The notes under the pieces are model-generated. The model was not told where the DNA came from, ran no database searches, and saw only the letters and a program-made list of their open reading frames with translations. The position numbers and the translations under genes were made by a program. A stretch of DNA of 10,696 nucleotides, taken from positions 1-10,696 of the forward strand of contig CANKWG010000063.1 of assembly GCA_947487325.1 (NCBI GenBank). Reading direction: 5' to 3'. This document shows positions 6,104 to 10,696 of this stretch, piece by piece; positions within the stretch are counted from its first letter, which is position 1, and each line of letters starts with the position of its first letter. Origin of the DNA: Oxalobacteraceae bacterium. Lineage in GTDB: Bacteria > Pseudomonadota > Gammaproteobacteria > Burkholderiales > Burkholderiaceae_D.

Positions 6104-8074
6104 TCAGGTCGGCACCGTCGATTTGAATCGGTTGTATTTGCTCATCAGATAAGCAATTGCGACTTGAGATTTTTGGTCGGCGTCGGTCAGTGGTAGCGCG
6201 GTTGAGTAAATCCCCTGCAAGTATTCAGCATAAGACACGCATTCATCCAGAAAATAGGTATCTCTCATGATCAACTTATCTGGCTCCGCTCGGTTCAACG
6301 CAGCCTCAAAAGACCGCCGAAATTCCTCGAAAATTTTCTGACCCCGGCTGATCTGATCCGCGGTCATATTTTCGACTGGAAAAATTTGACGCTTATCAAT
6401 AATCTGACGGCGGTACTGAACTAAACGCTCCCTAACTAGATCACGATGATCTTTCATCATTTCTACTGTGCGAGACAAATCAATATCATGTCCGGTTTTG
6501 AGATTCGCAATCGCGTTCATCACTTTGATCGCGTTGTCTGCTTTTTCAAGGTCTGTGTAGGCCAGATACGGACCATCCAGACTGCTCAACGGCAGACCAG
6601 ACAAGCTTTTCTCTGATATTGAAGAAGGCTGCCCCGGCCAAATCGTAGCAAAGACCTCAAGACCGGAGAAAAAAACCCCCGCATCGAGCCCCATTACCCC
6701 GAGCAGTTGACGCTGCTGTCCTGCATCAGCACCCAGCAGACTTTCAACGGCCTGCCGGTCGAGCGAAATCGGTGGTGGCTCGACCTTGGGCGCAGCGGCT
6801 GTTCGTCGCGGCGGCGGCGCAGCCGGCTCCGGAGGCCACGAAAATCCATCTTCTTTTCCGGCTGCCTCAGTCGCAGCATCCGTATTGAGACTCCATTTGC
6901 TCAGATACTCTGCCGCCTGCTTTTGATCCAACGTTGTAGAGTCATTAAACTTGACCATCGAGGCGAAGCCCAGCATTTCGGTATTCGCAAAATACTTTCC
7001 ATTTTTCTGAAGGAGGAATCGCTGATCATTGTCTCTGCGCTCAACAAATTTATCAACAAACTCGTTGAATTCCCACTCACCCGGTTGCAACTGCTCTTTT
7101 GCTTTTGCTATCTGCTCAGCCTCGGCACGTTCTGCCTGCCTTCTTGAGGCCTCCTCAGCACTACCCTCCAGTGATATTTTTCGTGACCTGAGATACTTGG
7201 CCGCAGCCACCTCAAGCGCTGAGGGCGGCGTCGAGAAGGTTTTTTTGATTCGATTGTCTTCGTCAATTATTTTTCTTGCAAACTCAAGCGATTCCGGCTG
7301 AAAAAAAGGTGACCCCAGAGACTCCAGGCCAACAAAATCTCTATCTTCATACAATTTAAAAAACTGTAGGAAAAGTTTTTCACCTTTTGATATTTTCGGC
7401 ACAATATCTTCGAAGATGATGTGCTCTTCCTCGATCACCGGATTATCCGTGACAAGCGGCGAAGGAAATTCAAGCGTTTTTCTTTCAGGTTCAAACGAAG
7501 GCCTGTTCTTCCCCAGCACAAACGCAGCTGCGGCGTAATCTAATCGATCGTCTTCTGTAAGGATTGATTTATATGAAAAATTTTCGTAACTATTCCAATG
7601 AATTTTAGCGATATCTAGAACCTCATCCGAAAACACATTGTTCGCATTAGGCCAGTCATTGTTTCTCAAAAAACTTCCTATAAAATTTTTCGTTTTCTCA
7701 AAATTCTCTTTGGCTGCAGCAATTTTATTAGCCTGATTTTTGGCTTCTTTTTCAGCTTCCGTTTCAACTTCTTTTTCCCTCGGGAGAGTCGAATTGATTA
7801 TTGAATTTTCAGTCGTGGACTCCGCAGGTTTTGACCAGAGCGATCTGATGCTTTCAAATATCCAAAGAACCGCCTGCTCAACTAAAGTCCATCCAACGTG
7901 AGACCGAGCTGCGGCTGCGGCATCTTCCCGGACAGAAGAATTCTGACGGGCCTCATCGCTGATTTGATTGACACCGCGCTTTACGTAGATAACTTTTACT
8001 GGCCCATCGTCCATATCACGCTGATTGACTCGATCGTAGCCAAGCCAATCCATGAATTTTTGTACAACATCCAT
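6104..8074 (-). CDS. Unrecognised 656-residue protein with degenerate internal repeats
   Basis: I do not recognise this protein. Start: ATG at 8074, with GGAGG four bases upstream; the frame also opens at 8101 (ATG) and 8104 (TTG), but neither has a ribosome binding site. Visible parts: a weakly hydrophobic, Trp-rich stretch at about 61-80 (possibly a membrane-associated amphipathic helix); a charged Glu/Lys/Ala-rich segment at about 98-130 that could be coiled coil; a second charged segment at 305-330; and a Pro/Ala-rich linker at 413-436. No signal peptide and no catalytic motif were seen. Four regions, around 124-193, 233-300, 334-396 and 579-650, share the pattern aromatic-x(2)-E/D-x-hydrophobic-x(2)-A, then 28-37 residues in all to A-x-aromatic-L/V, e.g. 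YFANTEMLGFA with AAEYL. This looks like a degenerate helical repeat. Base composition varies sharply along the gene. It may be a lineage-restricted or acquired gene. Confidence 0.8.
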   Translation of the reverse strand: MDVVQKFMDWLGYDRVNQRDMDDGPVKVIYVKRGVNQISDEARQNSSVREDAAAAARSHVGWTLVEQAVLWIFESIRSLWSKPAESTTENSIINSTLPREKEVETEAEKEAKNQANKIAAAKENFEKTKNFIGSFLRNNDWPNANNVFSDEVLDIAKIHWNSYENFSYKSILTEDDRLDYAAAAFVLGKNRPSFEPERKTLEFPSPLVTDNPVIEEEHIIFEDIVPKISKGEKLFLQFFKLYEDRDFVGLESLGSPFFQPESLEFARKIIDEDNRIKKTFSTPPSALEVAAAKYLRSRKISLEGSAEEASRRQAERAEAEQIAKAKEQLQPGEWEFNEFVDKFVERRDNDQRFLLQKNGKYFANTEMLGFASMVKFNDSTTLDQKQAAEYLSKWSLNTDAATEAAGKEDGFSWPPEPAAPPPRRTAAAPKVEPPPISLDRQAVESLLGADAGQQRQLLGVMGLDAGVFFSGLEVFATIWPGQPSSISEKSLSGLPLSSLDGPYLAYTDLEKADNAIKVMNAIANLKTGHDIDLSRTVEMMKDHRDLVRERLVQYRRQIIDKRQIFPVENMTADQISRGQKIFEEFRRSFEAALNRAEPDKLIMRDTYFLDECVSYAEYLQGIYSTALPLTDADQKSQVAIAYLMSKYNRFKSTVPT

Positions 8075-8078
8075 ACAT

Positions 8079-8083
8079 CCTCC
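8079..8083 (-). promoter_or_regulatory. Ribosome binding site deciding the start of the unknown gene
   Basis: GGAGG on the minus strand, four bases before the ATG at 8074. The upstream in-frame starts at 8101 and 8104 lack any comparable site, so translation probably begins at 8074. Confidence 0.65.
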
Positions 8084-8278
8084 GATGGAAAATTCTTCCA
8101 TCAATGATGCATAAGGCGATCCTGTCAGTGGCGCATCAATTTGCGTAAGTGAGTTACTAGTTCAGCGTTGGCAGTGTTGCCAAACCCGATGAGAGGCGCA
8201 CGAACCACACCGCATCAGTGGAAGTTGACGCGATTTCCGTTATTTATCTGTCTGGTCAGCTTGGCCGACTTCAATAGA
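8084..8278. other. Non-coding stretch upstream of the unknown gene, with a 16-bp dyad
   Basis: No credible gene lies here. It contains TTGGCA-GTGT-TGCCAA (8168-8183), a perfect inverted repeat, and presumably the promoter of the 656-residue protein, although no convincing -35/-10 pair could be placed. There is no T run near the dyad on either strand, so it is more likely a protein-binding site or a chance palindrome than a terminator. A short frame on the minus strand directly after 8279, shifted by one base, reads SADLLKSAKL and may be part of a decayed gene. Confidence 0.4.
8168..8183. promoter_or_regulatory. Perfect TTGGCA-N4-TGCCAA dyad
   Basis: A 16-bp perfect palindrome with a four-base spacer, about 95 bp upstream of the start of the 656-residue gene. 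Position and symmetry would fit an operator for a dimeric regulator. No regulator is identified. Confidence 0.3.
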
Positions 8279-8365
8279 TCAGCCGAATGGCCAGGGATTA
8301 AAACTGAAATACCCCAGAAGAAACACGGCCAGCGCCAGCAAAAATTTCTTCCAATCGTGTTTCAT
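8279..8365 (-). CDS. Possible 28-residue membrane peptide, or remnant of a membrane protein gene
   Basis: An ATG frame of 28 codons begins 27 nt after the CoA-transferase stop, on the same strand. It reads as a short charged N-terminus (MKHDWKK), a hydrophobic run of about 15 residues (FLLALAVFLLGYFSF) and an aromatic/Pro tail (NPWPFG). This is the shape of a single-pass inner membrane peptide with its N-terminus in the cytoplasm. No good ribosome binding site is present; GGA triplets lie 3 and 10 nt upstream. It may be a real small protein at the end of the recR transcript, or the surviving N-terminus of a larger membrane protein, since one base shift after the stop opens a further short frame. 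Function unknown. Confidence 0.35.
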   Translation of the reverse strand: MKHDWKKFLLALAVFLLGYFSFNPWPFG

Positions 8366-8392
8366 GTTCCGGATATCCAGTGAGAGGTCAAG

Positions 8393-9640
8393 TCAGATCA
8401 CGCCATCAGCGCGGAATTGAGCAATTTGATCAGGCAGGTATCCCAGCGACTCAAGCACCGTCTGGTTATGCTCACCCAACTCCGGCCCCAGCCAGCGCGT
8501 GCCGCCCGGAGTTTCAGACATTTTGGGGGTGACGGCTGGCATTTTGATTGGCGAACCATCTCTGAACGCATGCTGCTCGAACATGTGACGCGCGAGGAAT
8601 TGCGGGTCTTGCAGCATGTCGCGTACCGAGTAAATTTTTGACACCGGTACATCGGCTGCCTTGAGCACTTCCAGCGCCCTATCAATCTGCTGCTGGCTGC
8701 ACCAAGACTGGATCGCGCCATCAATCTCCACGACGCGTACGACGCGTCCGGCATTGTTGGCGAGTTCAGGGTCATCGGCCATATCGTCTCGCCCAATCGC
8801 ACGCATGAGTCGCTTGAAAATCGCATCGCCATTGCCAGCAACGACGATGTTTTCACCATCGGCCGTGGTGTAAGTGTTGGAAGGTACGATGCCGGGCAAG
8901 GCACCGCCGGTCCGTTCGCGAATGACGCCGGCATGGTCATACTCCGGTACCAGCGATTCCATCATGTTGAATACCGCTTCATACAAGGCCACATCAACCA
9001 TCTGTCCCTGCCCCGCTTTGCAGTCTTCACCTGTTTTTCCATTCCAACGACCACCCGTCACATCCCGATGGCGCAATGCCATTAGCGCACCGATCGCGCC
9101 ATGCAGCGCAGCGATGGAATCACCAATAGAAATACCAATTCGAACCGGCGGGCGATCTGCATGACCGGACACATAGCGAATGCCACCCATCGATTCACCA
9201 ATAGCACCAAAACCTGGTGCATCACGCATGGGCCCGGTCTGGCCATAGCCGGATAGCCGCACCATGATCAGCGCGGGATTAATCGCGCGCAGTTGTTCGT
9301 AACCGAGATTCCATTTCTCGAGCACGCCAGGACGGTAGTTCTCGATGATGATGTCGGCATCCAATGCCAGCTGACGCGCGATTTCCTGCGCGCGCGGATC
9401 TTTCATGTTGAGGGTAATGCTTTTCTTGTTGCGGCTCTGCACGCTCCACCACAGCGAGTTACCGTCTTTGAGCACACGCCACTGACGTATCGGATCGCCG
9501 CCATCAGGTGATTCGACCTTGATGACTTCGGCACCGAATTCGGCCAGCATGCGCGAGCAGAATGGACCGGCGATCAGGGTACCCAACTCAAGTACCTTGA
9601 TACCTGCAAGTGGACCCTGTGGAACAGACTTGTTTTCCAT
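8393..9640 (-). CDS. CaiB/BaiF-type (family III) CoA-transferase
   Basis: A 415-residue cytoplasmic enzyme of the family that includes formyl-CoA:oxalate CoA-transferase and CaiB; it moves CoA between carboxylic acids through an enzyme-bound acyl anhydride. Motifs: GIKVLELGTLIAGPFC (13-28), LAEFGAEVIKVE (32-43), NKKSITLNMK (71-80), IIENYRPGVLEK (98-109), SGYGQTGP (130-137) and the GDS motif with the expected nucleophile Asp174, then GQMVDVALYEAV (212-223). The substrate cannot be read from the sequence. Compared with E. coli formyl-CoA transferase, about 14 residues are inserted between the conserved HR-x(2)-TG and GQ (roughly 197-211). The ATG at 9640 has a weak ribosome binding site. It begins 27 nt after recR, so it may be cotranscribed and translationally linked. 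Confidence 0.93.
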   Translation of the reverse strand: MENKSVPQGPLAGIKVLELGTLIAGPFCSRMLAEFGAEVIKVESPDGGDPIRQWRVLKDGNSLWWSVQSRNKKSITLNMKDPRAQEIARQLALDADIIIENYRPGVLEKWNLGYEQLRAINPALIMVRLSGYGQTGPMRDAPGFGAIGESMGGIRYVSGHADRPPVRIGISIGDSIAALHGAIGALMALRHRDVTGGRWNGKTGEDCKAGQGQMVDVALYEAVFNMMESLVPEYDHAGVIRERTGGALPGIVPSNTYTTADGENIVVAGNGDAIFKRLMRAIGRDDMADDPELANNAGRVVRVVEIDGAIQSWCSQQQIDRALEVLKAADVPVSKIYSVRDMLQDPQFLARHMFEQHAFRDGSPIKMPAVTPKMSETPGGTRWLGPELGEHNQTVLESLGYLPDQIAQFRADGVI

Positions 9641-9667
9641 GCGAAGACTCGGTGGAAGAAAATACGA

Positions 9668-10264
9668 TCAGGTCGTGCGGCGATCCAGCATGGCGCGCGC
9701 GATGGTGCCGGCATCAACATATTCCAGTTCACCACCGACCGGCACACCGCGCGCGAGGCGGCTGACTTTCAAGCCGCGTGTCTTGAGAGTTTCACTGATG
9801 TAGTGGGCTGTCGCTTCGCCTTCATTGGTGAAGTTGGTCGCCAACACGACTTCGGTAACTACGCCATCGGTGGCACGCGCAATCAGTTTGTCGAGATGCA
9901 GATCTTTGGGGCCAATGCCATCGAGCGGTGACAATCTGCCCATCAACACAAAATACAAGCCCTTGAAGGTCAGCGTCTGCTCGATCATCAGCTGATCACC
10001 CGGCGTTTCAACCACGCACAACTGCGTGGCATCGCGCTCGCTATCAAGGCAGGTTTCGCAGATATCATTTTCAGTGAACGTATTACAGAGCGCGCAATGT
10101 TTCACGCGCTCGACTGCCTCCGACAAAGCTCGGGACATCAGCGCAGCACCCTCTCGATCGTGCTGCATCAAATGGTAAGCAATGCGCTGCGCAGATTTCG
10201 GCCCGACACCGGGCAGACGACGCAGCGCCTCGGTCAGGAAATCCAGGCTGGATGGATTTTTCAA
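9668..10264 (-). CDS. recR: Recombination mediator protein RecR
   Basis: Works with RecO (and RecF) to load RecA on single-stranded DNA at gaps during recombinational repair. The 198-residue protein has the family's order of domains: an N-terminal helix-hairpin-helix (LRRLPGVGPKSAQRIAYHL, 14-32), a four-cysteine zinc finger (Cys57, Cys60, Cys69, Cys72), a Toprim domain (LCVVETPGD, then LMGRLSPLDGIGP and ATNFTNEGEATAHYI) and the C-terminal RLARGVPVGGELEYVD. The chosen start is a TTG at 10264, giving an N-terminus of normal length (MKNPSSLDFLTEALRRLPG). No Shine-Dalgarno is visible. The ybaB stop lies only 13 nt upstream, so translation is probably coupled. dnaX-ybaB-recR is a well known conserved order. 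Confidence 0.96.
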   Translation of the reverse strand: MKNPSSLDFLTEALRRLPGVGPKSAQRIAYHLMQHDREGAALMSRALSEAVERVKHCALCNTFTENDICETCLDSERDATQLCVVETPGDQLMIEQTLTFKGLYFVLMGRLSPLDGIGPKDLHLDKLIARATDGVVTEVVLATNFTNEGEATAHYISETLKTRGLKVSRLARGVPVGGELEYVDAGTIARAMLDRRTT

Positions 10265-10277
10265 GCGCTGGGCGTGA

Positions 10278-10604
10278 TCAGAATGGCAGTTTGAAACCGG
10301 GCGGCAGCGGCAATCCTGCTGTCATACCGGACATTTTTTCGTTTGATGTAGCTTCCGCTTTGCGCACCGCGTCGTTGAAGGCGGCTGCGACGAGATCTTC
10401 CAGCATGTCTTTGTCTTCACCCAGCAGCGAGGGATCGATGGTGACGCGCTTGACATCATTTTTGCAGGTCATGATGACCTTGACCATACCCGCGCCCGCC
10501 TGACCTTCGACTTCAATCGTCGCCAACTGGTCCTGCATTTTTTTCATGTTGTCCTGCATGGCCTGAGCTTGTTTCATCAGACCGGCAAGTTGGCCCTTCA
10601 TCAT
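10278..10604 (-). CDS. ybaB: YbaB/EbfC family nucleoid-associated protein
   Basis: A 108-residue DNA-binding protein of the YbaB/EbfC family, which forms dimers and binds the nucleoid. The N-terminal half is a long Met/Gln/Lys-rich helix (LAGLMKQAQAMQDNMKKMQDQL), followed by the conserved core (VEGQAGAGMVKVIM, VKRVTIDPSLL, DMLEDLVAAAFNDAVRKAE) and the tail MTAGLPLPPGFKLPF. Length is typical. The ATG at 10604 has GAGGAG at 10611-10616, six bases upstream; a second ATG follows directly. It lies between the end of dnaX (21 nt upstream) and recR (13 nt downstream), the usual arrangement. Confidence 0.96.
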   Translation of the reverse strand: MMKGQLAGLMKQAQAMQDNMKKMQDQLATIEVEGQAGAGMVKVIMTCKNDVKRVTIDPSLLGEDKDMLEDLVAAAFNDAVRKAEATSNEKMSGMTAGLPLPPGFKLPF

Positions 10605-10625
10605 GATGGACTCCTCTAAATAAAG

Positions 10626-10696
10626 TTAAACAGGTTTGATCGAACCCGGCACGATGGTGGCACCGAATTCGCGTATTAAGGTTTGTACAAACGGAT
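10626..10696 (-). CDS. dnaX: DNA polymerase III subunit gamma/tau, C-terminal end (partial)
   Basis: The minus strand carries an open frame that enters at the window edge and stops with TAA at 10626-10628. Its 22 visible residues include FVQTLIREFGATIVPGSIKP, which resembles the tau C-terminal tail of betaproteobacterial DnaX. The position directly upstream of ybaB and recR is where dnaX is expected. The call rests mainly on gene order; the tail alone is short. Confidence 0.7.
   Translation of the reverse strand, partial: PFVQTLIREFGATIVPGSIKPV

Noticed and set aside
8168..8383. 71-codon plus-strand frame between the unknown gene and the CoA-transferase
   Set aside because: It begins with TTG, lacks a ribosome binding site, and overlaps the more protein-like minus-strand peptide at 8279-8365.

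Overview
The window reads as chromosome from a Gram-negative betaproteobacterium, most likely Burkholderiales and possibly Oxalobacteraceae. That placement is an inference from the protein sequences, the dnaX-ybaB-recR gene order and the moderate GC content; it was not tested by a search. Most of the window is ordinary housekeeping sequence. No tRNA, rRNA, insertion sequence, CRISPR array or phage gene was seen.

Layout. (1) 1-1142, plus strand: the 3' part of argA (N-acetylglutamate synthase) followed closely by yggX (Fe(2+)-trafficking/oxidative damage protection), closed by a clear intrinsic terminator. (2) 1281-3065, minus strand: a LuxR-type regulator with an orphan architecture, then rpiA (ribose-5-phosphate isomerase A). 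(3) 3066-3404: a divergent intergenic region, AT-rich in the middle, with a dyad and a GC-rich hairpin. (4) 3405-6072, plus strand: pgi (glucose-6-phosphate isomerase) and tal (transaldolase). (5) 6104-8074, minus strand: a 656-residue protein of unknown function that converges on tal. (6) 8279-10696, minus strand: the end of dnaX, then ybaB/ebfC, recR, a CaiB/BaiF-type CoA-transferase and a possible 28-codon membrane peptide.

How the genes relate. rpiA, tal and pgi cover the non-oxidative pentose phosphate branch and its link to glycolysis. The dnaX-ybaB-recR block is a widely conserved replication/recombination operon, and the CoA-transferase sits 27 nt behind recR, so it may be cotranscribed. 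The LuxR regulator lies upstream of rpiA on the same strand and divergent from pgi, so it could act on sugar-phosphate genes, but nothing in the sequence proves this.

The points that stand out are: a perfect seven-unit hexanucleotide repeat inside pgi encoding 14 consecutive serines; the unrecognised 656-residue protein, which contains four degenerate copies of a roughly 65-70 residue motif and is strongly mosaic in base composition; a 14-residue insertion in the CoA-transferase; a small candidate membrane peptide or gene remnant; and several perfect dyads upstream of or between genes.
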